Shown here one piece after another: positions 42,314-51,159 of a DNA stretch of 64,000 nt; within the stretch, counting starts at the first letter, position 1, and each line of letters starts with the position of its first letter. Origin of the DNA: Streptomyces sp. CB02058 (GTDB taxonomy: Bacteria; Actinomycetota; Actinomycetes; Streptomycetales; Streptomycetaceae); the NCBI RefSeq assembly GCF_001905505.1, contig NZ_LIPG01000001.1:310001-374000 (forward strand), given 5' to 3'. The notes beneath the pieces were generated by a model. It worked only from the letters and a program-made list of their open reading frames with translations. It was not told the DNA's origin and did not search any database. The position numbers and the translations under genes were made by a program.

Positions 42314-43140
42314 CCGCCACCGCGCACGAGAGCACAGCCCTGCTGGCCGTGGACGGGCTCGGCAAGACGTACGCGCTGCCCGGCGGCGGCCGGCACACGG
42401 CAGCCGACGGCATCACCTTCACCGTCCCCGCCGGCGGCTCGCTCGGCATCGTCGGGGAGTCCGGGTCCGGCAAGACGACCGTGGCCCGGATGCTGGTCGG
42501 GCTCGTACGCCCCGATGCGGGCACCGTCAGCGTCTCCGGCCGGGTCCGCTCCCCGCGCACCCCGCGCGGCAGGGCGGCCCGGCTGGCCAGGGCACGGGAG
42601 ATCCAGATCGTCTTCCAGGACCCGTACGTCTCCCTGGACCCGCGGCTCACCGCCCGCCGCTGCCTGACCACGGCCCTGCGGCTGCACGGACGGGACGAGG
42701 CACTCGCCGACGGGCTGCTCGACCAGGTGGGCCTCGGTCCCCGCGAGGCCGGGGCGCTGCCGCACGGGCTCTCCGGCGGGCAGCGCCAGCGCCTGGCCAT
42801 CGCGCGGGCCCTGGCGGTCGGTCCCGAGGTGCTGGTCCTGGACGAGGCCGTGGCGGCGCTGGACGTGTCGATCCAGGCGCAGATCCTCCAGCTGCTCGGC
42901 GAGATCCGGCGGGACACCGGGGTCGCGCTGGTCTTCGTCAGCCATGACCTGGCGGTCGTCCAGCACATCACGGACGAGGTGCTGGTCATGCGCCGCGGCA
43001 CGGTGGTCGAGCAGGGGCCGACCGCCCGGGTGCTGGGCGATCCGCAGGACCCCTACACCGGACTGCTGCTGGCCTCGGTGCCGCGCGAGGGCTGGGACCC
43101 GGCGGACGCCGCCAGGGCCAGGGCCGCCGCGGGGCTCTGA
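42310..43140 (+). CDS. Oligopeptide ABC ATPase, DppF type
   Basis: 276 residues; ATG overlaps the previous stop by four bases. Walker A is GESGSGKTT, the signature is 'HGLSGGQRQRLAIARALAVG', Walker B is 'VLVLDEAVAALD' and the H-loop is 'LVFVSHDLAVVQHI'. It is somewhat shorter than DppF of enterics because the C-terminal Cys-rich extension is missing, which is common for the F-type partner in actinobacteria. It is the last gene of the operon; a repeat block and a strong hairpin follow. Confidence 0.92.
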   Translation: MTATAHESTALLAVDGLGKTYALPGGGRHTAADGITFTVPAGGSLGIVGESGSGKTTVARMLVGLVRPDAGTVSVSGRVRSPRTPRGRAARLARAREIQIVFQDPYVSLDPRLTARRCLTTALRLHGRDEALADGLLDQVGLGPREAGALPHGLSGGQRQRLAIARALAVGPEVLVLDEAVAALDVSIQAQILQLLGEIRRDTGVALVFVSHDLAVVQHITDEVLVMRRGTVVEQGPTARVLGDPQDPYTGLLLASVPREGWDPADAARARAAAGL

Positions 43141-43165
43141 ATTCCGGAGGACCGCATTCCGGACC

Positions 43166-43243
43166 GGGGAAAGGGCAGGAGTCCCGGGAAGGGGCGGGAG
43201 CCCCGGGAAAGGGCTGGAGCCCCCGGAAATGGGCAGGAGCCCC
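43166..43243. repeat. Four tandem ~19-bp repeats after the operon
   Basis: The unit GGGAAAGGGCAGGAGCCCC recurs four times with small changes (starting at about 43166, 43186, 43205 and 43224). Each unit can itself fold through GGGC...GCCC, and the last one provides the left arm of the terminator hairpin. This is a short minisatellite in a 3' untranslated region. Confidence 0.75.
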
Positions 43244-43276
43244 GTTCCTCCGCCGAAGCGGGGGAGCGGGGCTCCT
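43235..43276. terminator. Bidirectional hairpin between the operon and the cold-shock gene
   Basis: AGGAGCCCCG (43235-43244) pairs perfectly with CGGGGCTCCT (43267-43276). The inner sequences TTCCTCCGC and GCGGGGGAG largely pair across loop CGAA. It is placed between the ends of convergent genes, so it probably serves both. TTGGGTAA follows on the plus strand. Confidence 0.7.
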
Positions 43277-43317
43277 TGGGTAATGCTCACTCGGCCGCGA
43301 TCGGCCGACCCGGGCAA

Positions 43318-43521
43318 CTAGGCCGGGGTGACGTTCTCAGCCTGCGGACCCTTGGGTCCCTGAGTGACGTCGAAGTTCACGACCTGGTTCTCCTCGAGGG
43401 AGCGGAACCCGGACGCGTTGATCGCGGAGTAGTGGACGAAGACATCCGGGCCGCCGCCGTCCTGGGCGATGAAGCCGAAGCCCTTTTCAGCGTTGAACCA
43501 CTTGACGGTTCCGGTAGCCAT
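43318..43521 (-). CDS. Cold-shock (CspA-family) RNA/DNA-binding protein
   Basis: 67 residues, one OB-fold cold-shock domain: RNP1-type '[11 protein letters not shown]' and RNP2-type 'VFVHYSAI', opening '[18 protein letters not shown]'. These proteins bind single-stranded RNA and DNA and melt mRNA structure. ATG 43521 has AAGGAGG upstream; longer in-frame starts fall in the leader. It corresponds to the Streptomyces scoF group that adjoins mqnA. The transcript has a leader of roughly 125 nt with a terminator-like hairpin, which suggests post-initiation control. Confidence 0.95.
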   Translation of the reverse strand: MATGTVKWFNAEKGFGFIAQDGGGPDVFVHYSAINASGFRSLEENQVVNFDVTQGPKGPQAENVTPA

Positions 43522-43582
43522 AAGCCCTCCTTGGGCCAAAGGGTTGCCCTGCTCCAGAACCTGCAAACAAGTCTGAAAACTA

Positions 43583-43614
43583 CAAAAGCCTGCGGGTTAC
43601 ATGCTCCGCAGGCT
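43583..43614 (-). promoter_or_regulatory. Hairpin plus U-run in the cold-shock leader
   Basis: On the minus strand AGCCTGCGG (43614-43606) pairs with CCGCAGGCT (43595-43587) and is followed directly by a run of four T (43586-43583 read leftward). It sits about 65 nt upstream of the start codon in the same orientation. A candidate -10, TAGGCT, lies farther upstream at 43654-43659. This is an intrinsic-terminator-like element inside the leader, hence a possible attenuator. Confidence 0.6.
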
Positions 43615-43795
43615 CTGTACTGCAAGGGAAACCAAACTGCAACTTGCGAATGAGCCTAGCACGCGGTCCACAGGGAGCGGTAGAGGGAAAGATCACTTCA
43701 CCCGGATGTTTGATTGGGCCGCCGGAGAGGTGACGGACAAGGCGTCCGGAGAGCGGTCCGGGAGCCCCGATGATGCCCGCCTCCGGGCACAGGTC

Positions 43796-44686
<891 letters not shown>

Positions 44687-44696
44687 CGCGTTCGCT

Positions 44697-44742
44697 CCCG
44701 GGAATGGTGCGGCAAAGAAGATGAATCCTGCACCATCCCGGG
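44697..44742 (+). terminator. mqnA terminator hairpin
   Basis: CCCGGGAATGGTGC (44697-44710) pairs with GCACCATCCCGGG (44730-44742) with one unpaired A, around a 19-base A-rich loop. It begins 10 bp after the mqnA stop and is followed by CTTCCTTCC. Confidence 0.75.
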
Positions 44743-45013
44743 CTTCCTTCCCGGCCCCTTCCCCGGGCGGTCCTTTAGTGCGGACGCGAGGCGCCGGCAT
44801 TCCGTTCCGGGGAAAGGGTGCGAATGTCCGGAGTTCTGTCGAGGAGTCCCTTCCCGTAGGCACGCTGCCGAATAGCGGATGTCTCCCGGAACGCCTTCCG
44901 GTATCCGGCCGGTGAACGCCCATAGGGGCGGACGAACGTCGTATTCGCGCCTTTCGGTGTGGCGAAATCCCTGCTTCGTGCCGATAGGGGCGAAATCGGC
45001 GGAACGGGGAACG

Positions 45014-45042
45014 GTGACCCCCCGGGCCGGGCGCCCTAGGCT
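45014..45042 (+). promoter_or_regulatory. Candidate promoter of the Ser/Thr kinase gene
   Basis: GTGACC (45014-45019), 17 bases, then TAGGCT (45037-45042). A start near 45049 would give a 29-nt leader containing GGGGGAGA before ATG 45078. Confidence 0.45.
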
Positions 45043-45077
45043 CTCGGTCGAGACCGGGGTCCACAGGGGGAGACCGT

Positions 45078-46745
45078 ATGCAGCCGCTGGAAGCCGGCGA
45101 ACCGCACACCATCGGCGCCTACCGGCTGCTCGGCAGGCTCGGTGCCGGCGGGATGGGCCGGGTCTATCTGGGCCGCAGCGCGGGCGGACGCACCGTCGCG
45201 GTCAAGGTCGTCCACCCCCACTTCGCCCTGGACGAGCAGTTCCGCGCCAGGTTCCGGCGCGAGGTGGACGCCGCGCGGCGTCTGGGGGCGCAGTGGACCG
45301 CGCCGGTCCTGGACGCCGACCCCGACGCCGCCGTGCCCTGGGTGGCGACCGGTTACGTGGCCGGGCCCCCGCTCTCCGACACGGTCACCCGCTACGGCCC
45401 GCTGCCCGAGTACGCCGTGCGGACACTGGGGGCGGGGCTCGGCGAGGCGCTCGACGCCGTACACGCGCACGGCCTCGTCCACCGGGACGTGAAGCCCTCC
45501 AACGTCCTGCTCGCCCTCGACGGCCCCCGGCTGATCGACTTCGGGATCGCCCGCGCCCTCGGCGCCACCGTCTCCCTCACCTCCACCGGTGTGTCCGTCG
45601 GCTCGCCCGGATACATGGCGCCCGAGCAGATCCGGGGCCTGGACATCTCCGGCGCCGCCGACGTCTTCTCGCTCGGCGCGGTCCTCGCCTACGCCGCGAC
45701 CGGCACCGCGCCCTTCCCGGGCGACTCGTCCGCCGTACTCCTCTACAAGGTCGTGCACGAGGAACCCGAACTCGGCGACCTGGAGGGCGAGCTGCGCGAG
45801 CTGGTGGCCGGGTGCCTCGCCAAGGACCCCGCCGCCCGGCCCGCGCCCGCCGAGCTCGCCCGCAGGCTCGCCCCCGGCGGGGCCGCCGCGCTGGTGGCGC
45901 CGGGCTGGCTGCCGGGCCCCGTGGTGCGCGAGGTCAGCCGGTCGGCTGTGGCCCTGCTGGACCTGGAACCGCAGGACGCGCCCGTGCAGTCGGGCCCGGT
46001 GCCCTTCAGCAACGCCTCGCTGGGGGCCGCGCCGCTCGGCGCCTTCGGCCCGCCGCTGCCGCCCCCGCCCGCCGAGCGGCCCGGGGAGAGCGGCCAGGGC
46101 GCGCGCATCGCCGTCACCATGGACTCGGGGGGCCCGCGGCCCGGCCCGCGCCGACGGCGGGTCAGCTGCACCGTCGCGCTCGCCGTCGCGGGCGCGCTCG
46201 CCGTGATGACCGTCGGCGCCGCGATGATGGGGGACCTGTTCACCAGCGGCGGCGGTGGGGAGCAGCAGGGCAACGACGTCGCGCAGCAGCCGCCCGCCGG
46301 CGGGACGAAGGAGCCGACGGACGCCGCGCCCGGCGGGGCCTCGACCCCGGCCCCCACCGCGACCGCCTCGGTGAGCGAGCTGCCCGAGGCGTTCGCCGGG
46401 ACCTGGAAGGGCCCCGCGACCGAACGCAGCGGTGCCCCCCACGGGACGGTCACCGCCGTGTTCGTCGAGGGGAGGAAGGGCGAGGAAGTGGTCCGGCTCA
46501 CCTACCGGTTCGACGCGCTCGGAACGACGGTCCTCTGCAAGGGCGTCGGCACCCTCGTCTCCGGCACCGCGACCCAGCTGAAGATCAAGGAGCGCGCCGA
46601 TCCCGACGCCCGCACCGGAGCCCTGTGCACCGGGGGCGAAGCCGACCTCGTCTTCACCCTCGCCTCCGGCGGGACCCTGCGCTACGAGTCCCACGAGGAG
46701 GCCGCGGGCACACCGAAGGGCACGCTCACCCGGTCCGACGGCTGA
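45078..46745 (+). CDS. Membrane Ser/Thr protein kinase
   Basis: 555 residues. Kinase domain (about 12-265): P-loop '[17 protein letters not shown]', VAVK lysine, HRDVKPSN (near 134), DFGIA and APE. A Pro/Ala-rich juxtamembrane region follows, then one transmembrane helix (about 362-383, 'CTVALAVAGALAVMTVGAAM'), a Thr/Pro/Ala-rich stalk and an extracytoplasmic beta domain (about 435-553) starting 'LPEAFAGTWKGPATERSG', with two Cys. The outer domain lacks PASTA or PQQ repeats; it resembles a lipocalin-like sensor. The ligand is unknown. It lies between two menaquinone genes, which may be coincidental. Confidence 0.9.
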   Translation: MQPLEAGEPHTIGAYRLLGRLGAGGMGRVYLGRSAGGRTVAVKVVHPHFALDEQFRARFRREVDAARRLGAQWTAPVLDADPDAAVPWVATGYVAGPPLSDTVTRYGPLPEYAVRTLGAGLGEALDAVHAHGLVHRDVKPSNVLLALDGPRLIDFGIARALGATVSLTSTGVSVGSPGYMAPEQIRGLDISGAADVFSLGAVLAYAATGTAPFPGDSSAVLLYKVVHEEPELGDLEGELRELVAGCLAKDPAARPAPAELARRLAPGGAAALVAPGWLPGPVVREVSRSAVALLDLEPQDAPVQSGPVPFSNASLGAAPLGAFGPPLPPPPAERPGESGQGARIAVTMDSGGPRPGPRRRRVSCTVALAVAGALAVMTVGAAMMGDLFTSGGGGEQQGNDVAQQPPAGGTKEPTDAAPGGASTPAPTATASVSELPEAFAGTWKGPATERSGAPHGTVTAVFVEGRKGEEVVRLTYRFDALGTTVLCKGVGTLVSGTATQLKIKERADPDARTGALCTGGEADLVFTLASGGTLRYESHEEAAGTPKGTLTRSDG

Positions 46746-46818
46746 CCCCGGCAGGGGCTGGCGTACGCTGGATCGGTCCGTGGATCCGCAGAAGAAACCG
46801 CCGAAAGGTGACAGCCCG

Positions 46819-48018
46819 GTGACCGAGAAGGCCGACCTTCAGCCCGTCCTCGACCGAGCCGCCGAAGGCGGTCGGATCACTCCGGAGGAGGCGCTCGACC
46901 TCTACAGGTCGGCACCCCTGCACGCGCTGGGAGCCGCCGCCGACGCCGTACGCCGCCGCCGCTACGCCGGTACCGAGCACATCGCGACGTACATCATCGA
47001 GCGCAACATCAACTACACCAACGTGTGCGTCACGGCCTGCAAGTTCTGCGCGTTCTACGCGCCGCCCAAGGACACCGCCAAGGGCTGGTCCCGCGACATC
47101 GACGACATCCTGCGCCGCTGCGCGGAGACCGTCGAGCTGGGCGGCACGCAGATCATGTTCCAGGGCGGCCACCACCCGGACTACGGCGTCGAGTACTACG
47201 AGGAGCACTTCTCCGCGATCAAGAAGGCGTTCCCGCAGCTGGTCATCCACTCGCTGGGCGCCTCCGAGATCGAGCACATGGCCCGGATCTCCGGTGTCTC
47301 CGCCAAGGAGGCCATCGAGCGCATCCACGCCGCCGGTCTCGACTCCTTCGCCGGAGCCGGCGCCGAACTGCTGCCCGCCCGGCCGCGTACGGCGATCGCC
47401 CCGCTCAAGGAGTCCGGCGAGCGCTGGCTGGAGATCATGGAGATCGCCCACGGTCTCGGTGTCGAGTCCACCTCCACCATGCTGATGGGCACCGGCGAGA
47501 CCAACGCCGAGCGCATCGAGCACCTGCGGATGATCCGTGACGTGCAGGACCGCACCGGCGGCTTCCGCGCGTTCATCCCGTACACCTATCAGCCGGAGAA
47601 CAACAAGCTGAAGGGGCGGACGCAGGCCACCCTCTTCGAGTACCTGCGGATGATCGCCATCGCCCGGCTCTTCCTCGACAACGTCGCCCACATCCAGGGC
47701 TCCTGGCTGACCACCGGCAAGGAGGTCGGCCAGCTGTCCCTGCACTACGGCGCCGACGACCTCGGCTCGATCATGCTGGAGGAGAACGTCGTCTCCTCGG
47801 CCGGTGCCAAGCACCGCTCGAACCGGCTGGAGATCATCGATCTCATCCGCAAGGCCGGCCGCGTCCCCGCCCAGCGCGCCACGACCTACGAGCACCTGGT
47901 CGTCCACGACGACCCGGCGAACGACCCGGTCGACGAGCGCGTCGTCTCGCACATCTCCTCCACCGCGATCGCGGGCGGCACCGCGCACCCGGAGCTCAAG
48001 CTCCTCAACGCCAACTGA
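46819..48018 (+). CDS. mqnC: Cyclic dehypoxanthinyl futalosine synthase MqnC
   Basis: 399 residues from GTG 46819 (AAAGGTG eight bases upstream); a GTG at 46780 is in frame but has no ribosome site, although a TACGCT -10-like box lies at 46764. It is a radical-SAM enzyme: the cluster motif CVTACKFC has Cys70, Cys74 and Cys77, followed by 'CRDTAKGWSRD'-like residues and the family's 'GGTQIMFQGGHHPDYGVEYY'. MqnC closes dehypoxanthine futalosine into the spirocyclic naphthol precursor of menaquinone. It is followed after seven bases by a small amidohydrolase-like gene, probably cotranscribed. Confidence 0.95.
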   Translation: MTEKADLQPVLDRAAEGGRITPEEALDLYRSAPLHALGAAADAVRRRRYAGTEHIATYIIERNINYTNVCVTACKFCAFYAPPKDTAKGWSRDIDDILRRCAETVELGGTQIMFQGGHHPDYGVEYYEEHFSAIKKAFPQLVIHSLGASEIEHMARISGVSAKEAIERIHAAGLDSFAGAGAELLPARPRTAIAPLKESGERWLEIMEIAHGLGVESTSTMLMGTGETNAERIEHLRMIRDVQDRTGGFRAFIPYTYQPENNKLKGRTQATLFEYLRMIAIARLFLDNVAHIQGSWLTTGKEVGQLSLHYGADDLGSIMLEENVVSSAGAKHRSNRLEIIDLIRKAGRVPAQRATTYEHLVVHDDPANDPVDERVVSHISSTAIAGGTAHPELKLLNAN

Positions 48019-48025
48019 AGGAACG

Positions 48026-48670
48026 GTGCTGACCGTTCATGCCGCGCCGCTGGTCCTCCCGGTCGGCGCGGCAGCCGTCCCGGGGGGCGCGGTCGCCGTG
48101 GATGGCGACCGGATCGTGGCCCTCGGACCGTACGACCGGGTCATGGAGGCCCACCCGGCGGCCCGGGTCAGGCGGTGGCCCGGCGTCCTCACCCCCGGAC
48201 TGTGCCAGCCGGACGGCCTCCCGCTGCTGACCCGCTGCTACCACCCCGATCCGCGCGAGGCGGACGAGCTCGGCGAACAGCCCATCACGGGCGAGGAGTT
48301 CGAGCGGCTGGCCGGGCAGCTGGACGAGCGGCGCCGGGGCGGCAGCGTACGCCGGGGACTCCAGCGGATACTGCGCCACGGGACCACCCATGTCGCCGGG
48401 CCGTTCGCCGATCCCGCCGTACGTACCGCGGTGCGCCGCTCGGGCCTGACGGAGGCCGGGCCGGCCGGGGCTCCGGCCGGCGGACCGGACCTCGACCCGT
48501 TCGCCCGGGGGCAGGGCCTCGACGGAACCGCGCACGGCCCGCTCCTCGTGGGAGGCCGGGCCGATCTCGCGGTCTTCGACGTGCCGGACGAGGCGGCGCT
48601 CCGCGCGGCCGGCGCCCGGACCTGTGTGGCCACGGTGCTCGGCGGGCGGCTGGTGTACCGGGGGCGCTGA
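48026..48670 (+). CDS. Degenerate amidohydrolase-like protein behind mqnC
   Basis: 214 residues from GTG 48026, with GAAGGAAC upstream and only seven bases after the mqnC stop. It begins like the metal-dependent amidohydrolase/imidazolonepropionase composite domain ('AVAVDGDRIVALGPYDRVME', 'ARVRRWPGVLTPGLCQPDGL') and ends like it ('GGRADLAVFDVPDEAALRAA'), but the TIM barrel between is mostly absent. Where true enzymes have PGLVDxHxH, this protein has PGLCQPD, so the first two metal ligands are missing. It is probably non-catalytic. Conserved linkage to mqnC suggests an accessory role in the futalosine pathway. Confidence 0.7.
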   Translation: MLTVHAAPLVLPVGAAAVPGGAVAVDGDRIVALGPYDRVMEAHPAARVRRWPGVLTPGLCQPDGLPLLTRCYHPDPREADELGEQPITGEEFERLAGQLDERRRGGSVRRGLQRILRHGTTHVAGPFADPAVRTAVRRSGLTEAGPAGAPAGGPDLDPFARGQGLDGTAHGPLLVGGRADLAVFDVPDEAALRAAGARTCVATVLGGRLVYRGR

Positions 48671-48688
48671 GGACGCCCGTGCCCGGCC

Positions 48689-49633
48689 TCACGGCACGGA
48701 GGGCCCGCCCAGGTAGCGCCCCTTCGCGTCGTACGGCCAGGCGTTGGAGACGCAGCCCTTCAGCCCCTTGATCTGCTGCATCATCGCGGGCGCGGGTTTC
48801 CCGGCGCCGGGGCAGGTCTCGTGGCCGTGGCCCAGCCAGTGGCCGACCTCGTGATTGATGATCAGGGCCCGGTACTCGGAGGCGGACCCGTCGAACGTCG
48901 GTGAACCCAGCTGCCAGCGGGCGAGGTTGACCATGACGTTCTTACCGCCGCGGCAGTTCACCTCACCCCCGGTGTTCAGGCCGTACTGCCCGCAGAGCCG
49001 GTCGGTGGTGCGCGGCGTCCCTATGCGGATCACAAGCCCGGCACTGCCGTCGTCGACCTGGCGGAAGGCGCGGCTCCCGCCCTTGCCCCAGCCCCGGGGG
49101 TCGGCGAGTATCTCCGCGATGTCCTCGGCGGCGCTGTCCGGGTCCACCCCGATGCCGTCCTCCACCTCGACGCGGTAGCGGCTGCCGCTGCCGCCGGAGG
49201 TGGCGCCCTCGTGCGCCACTGTGAAAGTGCCGGGGCCCGAGGACGGCACGGAGTCCGGGTCCACGGACTCCTCGGCGTCCGGCGAGGATGAGGGGGACTC
49301 CGAGGGCTCGGGGCCCACCGACCCCTCCGGTAAGGCCGGCACCTCGGGCGGGGCGGTGGCCGTCGGCGAGGTGCTCCGGTCCCGCTCACTGCCGGCCGCC
49401 ACCGGGCCGCCGCCGTCCTGCCAGGGCGGGGTGATGTGGAGGAAGGCGGCGACGGCCGCTGCCGCGACCACGGCCCCGGTGAAGACGGCGCGCCGTCTTC
49501 GCATCCGTCTTCGGCGGTCCAGCGACCGTTTCCGGGCCTGTGTACGCGAAGGCCGTGCCCCCGGAGCGGATGCTCCGGCCCCCCGGCGGGCGCCTGCGGC
49601 GTTCCGCAGGCGAAGTGTGTCGTCGATGTTCAT
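48689..49633 (-). CDS. DUF3152 exported zinc-protease-like protein with TTA codon
   Basis: 314 residues from ATG 49633. A basic N-terminus and one signal-anchor helix ('AVFTGAVVAAAAVAAFLHIT', about 50-70) are followed by a Ser/Pro/Glu-rich stalk and the DUF3152 domain (about 130-314). That domain ends in a zinc motif HEVGHWLGHGH (HExxHxxGxxH, metzincin-like) and a Met-turn-like 'APAMMQQIKGL'. An extracytoplasmic metalloprotease role is likely but unproven. One TTA codon (49331-49333, minus strand) lies in the stalk, making it bldA-dependent. It is encoded next to an ECF sigma factor unit on the same strand. Confidence 0.8.
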   Translation of the reverse strand: MNIDDTLRLRNAAGARRGAGASAPGARPSRTQARKRSLDRRRRMRRRRAVFTGAVVAAAAVAAFLHITPPWQDGGGPVAAGSERDRSTSPTATAPPEVPALPEGSVGPEPSESPSSSPDAEESVDPDSVPSSGPGTFTVAHEGATSGGSGSRYRVEVEDGIGVDPDSAAEDIAEILADPRGWGKGGSRAFRQVDDGSAGLVIRIGTPRTTDRLCGQYGLNTGGEVNCRGGKNVMVNLARWQLGSPTFDGSASEYRALIINHEVGHWLGHGHETCPGAGKPAPAMMQQIKGLKGCVSNAWPYDAKGRYLGGPSVP

Positions 49634-49683
49634 CTTCTGGTGGCAGTCCGTGGTCTCGGAACGTCCGTCCAGGGCGGGTGAAT

Positions 49684-50499
49684 TCACCCGCCCTGCACGC
49701 TGACCTGCTTCTGGAGCACCGGGTGCTCGTCCGCGTACCGCACGACGTCCAGCAGCCCGCTTGCCCTCACCCCGTCGAGGAGCTGCTGAACGGTCACCGG
49801 CGCGGAAACCCCTTTCCCTTCGTCCGGTGAGACGCTGATCAGGACCGTGCTGTTCCCGAATTCGAAGGCCATCGATGTGGATGTCGTCTGCATGGAGTTG
49901 ACGGCGGCGCGCCGCAGCCGTGCCTCGACCCCCTCGGCGAGCTCCGCCTTCACGCAGGTCAGCCGCTTCTGCGGGACGTTCCTGCACTCCTCGGGTGCCC
50001 TGCCGCCGACCGGCCGGACCGTGAAGTCCACGGTGAAGACGTTCCCGTCCGCCCCGCCCTGGTAGCGCGCGACGGTGGAGTCGACCGGCCGGATCTCGCC
50101 GACGGTGTCCGGAAGCGCCTCGTCCAGCGCCACGGCCGCGCGCTGCTGGAAGTCCTCCAGGCGCTGCCTCTCCCCGGCGGGCAGACCGGAGAGGCCACCC
50201 TCCATCGTCTCCCCGGGCGAGGGCTCCACATGGACCGGCGTGCGGTGCGGCGCCTGAGCCGCGGCCACTTCCGTGACGGATGCGGGGCCCGGCCCGGAGC
50301 CGCCGCCGGACAGCACGGCCGCGCCGAGCACGCCCAGGGTGACCGCCCCGAAGGCGCTTGTCGTGAGCGCGAGCCGGGTCCTCGCCCGACGGCGCCTGCC
50401 CCGGACGACGGCCTCGGGCACCAGATCGGGAAGCGGGCCCAGATCGTCGGCCGCGCGCTTCATGACGTCTTTGACGAGCAGGGCGTCCTGGTCCGTCAC
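49684..50499 (-). CDS. Single-pass membrane protein paired with an ECF sigma factor
   Basis: 271 residues: an N-terminal cytoplasmic part of about 40 residues ('[20 protein letters not shown]'), one helix (about 43-65, '[20 protein letters not shown]') and an extracytoplasmic domain. It has two Cys (in 'EECRNVP' and 'LTCVKAE') that may be disulphide-bonded. It starts nine bases before the end of the spacer after the sigma gene's stop (sigma stop at 50509), so it is cotranscribed. Position and topology are those of a membrane anti-sigma or sensor protein, but no ZAS motif is present, so the regulatory role is inferred. Confidence 0.7.
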   Translation of the reverse strand: MTDQDALLVKDVMKRAADDLGPLPDLVPEAVVRGRRRRARTRLALTTSAFGAVTLGVLGAAVLSGGGSGPGPASVTEVAAAQAPHRTPVHVEPSPGETMEGGLSGLPAGERQRLEDFQQRAAVALDEALPDTVGEIRPVDSTVARYQGGADGNVFTVDFTVRPVGGRAPEECRNVPQKRLTCVKAELAEGVEARLRRAAVNSMQTTSTSMAFEFGNSTVLISVSPDEGKGVSAPVTVQQLLDGVRASGLLDVVRYADEHPVLQKQVSVQGG

Positions 50500-50508
50500 G
50501 TGGGCTCC

Positions 50509-51039
50509 TCAGTTCGCGGTGATGTAGACATGAGCTGGTCCCAGCCGCTCCCGCAGCCGGGCCAGGGAACGCGAGCACTGGCTCTTGACGGTGGACTCGC
50601 TGCATCGCAGCAGCTCGGCGACGGACTCCACGCTGAGGTCCTCCCAGTAGCGCAGGACCACCATCGCCCGGGCCCGTGGCGGCAGCTCCGAGAGTGCGGT
50701 CAGGAGGGTCACCGTCAGGTCGGGGCTGACGGTGGTCCTGGGCACCTCGATGGGGGTGTGGGCCAGGAGGTCGCGCAGCCGGCGCCGGCGCTCGGCAAGA
50801 TACGTCCGCGTCAGCACCGTGCGCGCATAGGCTTCGGGGCGGTCGGCCGCGCTCACCCTCCGCCAGTGCTGGAAGATCTTCGCCAGGGCCGTCTGGGTCA
50901 GGTCCCGGGCACTCTCCCGGTCACCGCAGAGCAGGTACGCCGTGCGGTACAGACGCTGCTGGTTCGACCGGGCGAAATCCTCGAAGGTGTCCTCGAAGCC
51001 ACTCGGGCTGGTGGAGCAGCTGTCGCGCAGGACGGGCAT
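50509..51039 (-). CDS. SigE-family ECF sigma factor
   Basis: 176 residues from ATG 51039 (GAGGAGG upstream). Region 2 is '[20 protein letters not shown]' followed by '[20 protein letters not shown]'; region 4 is '[20 protein letters not shown]' with HTH '[20 protein letters not shown]'. These motifs define the actinobacterial 'SigE family' (ECF41/56-like short sigma factors, not SCO SigE itself). It is divergent from menG. It heads a unit with the membrane protein and probably DUF3152, a possible envelope-stress cassette. Confidence 0.88.
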   Translation of the reverse strand: MPVLRDSCSTSPSGFEDTFEDFARSNQQRLYRTAYLLCGDRESARDLTQTALAKIFQHWRRVSAADRPEAYARTVLTRTYLAERRRRLRDLLAHTPIEVPRTTVSPDLTVTLLTALSELPPRARAMVVLRYWEDLSVESVAELLRCSESTVKSQCSRSLARLRERLGPAHVYITAN

Positions 51040-51159
51040 CCGTCCTCCTCTCACATTCTCCGGTGGTCTCACTCCTGTACGAGCGCTGCCAGTGCCGAAA
51101 GGTTGAAGCCGTTCCACGCCGCCGTGAGGGACCGGGGCCCGGGCTGCTTGAATGGGAGG

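Larger units (their letters stand above)
44687..45077. other. 391-bp gap: mqnA terminator and kinase promoter
   Basis: It contains the mqnA hairpin at its left end and a plausible promoter at its right end (45014-45042). The middle (about 44760-45000) has lower GC in places and no open frame with a ribosome site; nothing else was recognised there. Confidence 0.5.

Noticed and set aside
43166..43243. Short CRISPR-like array
   Set aside because: Units of about 19 bp abut without spacers and no cas genes are present, so it is a minisatellite.
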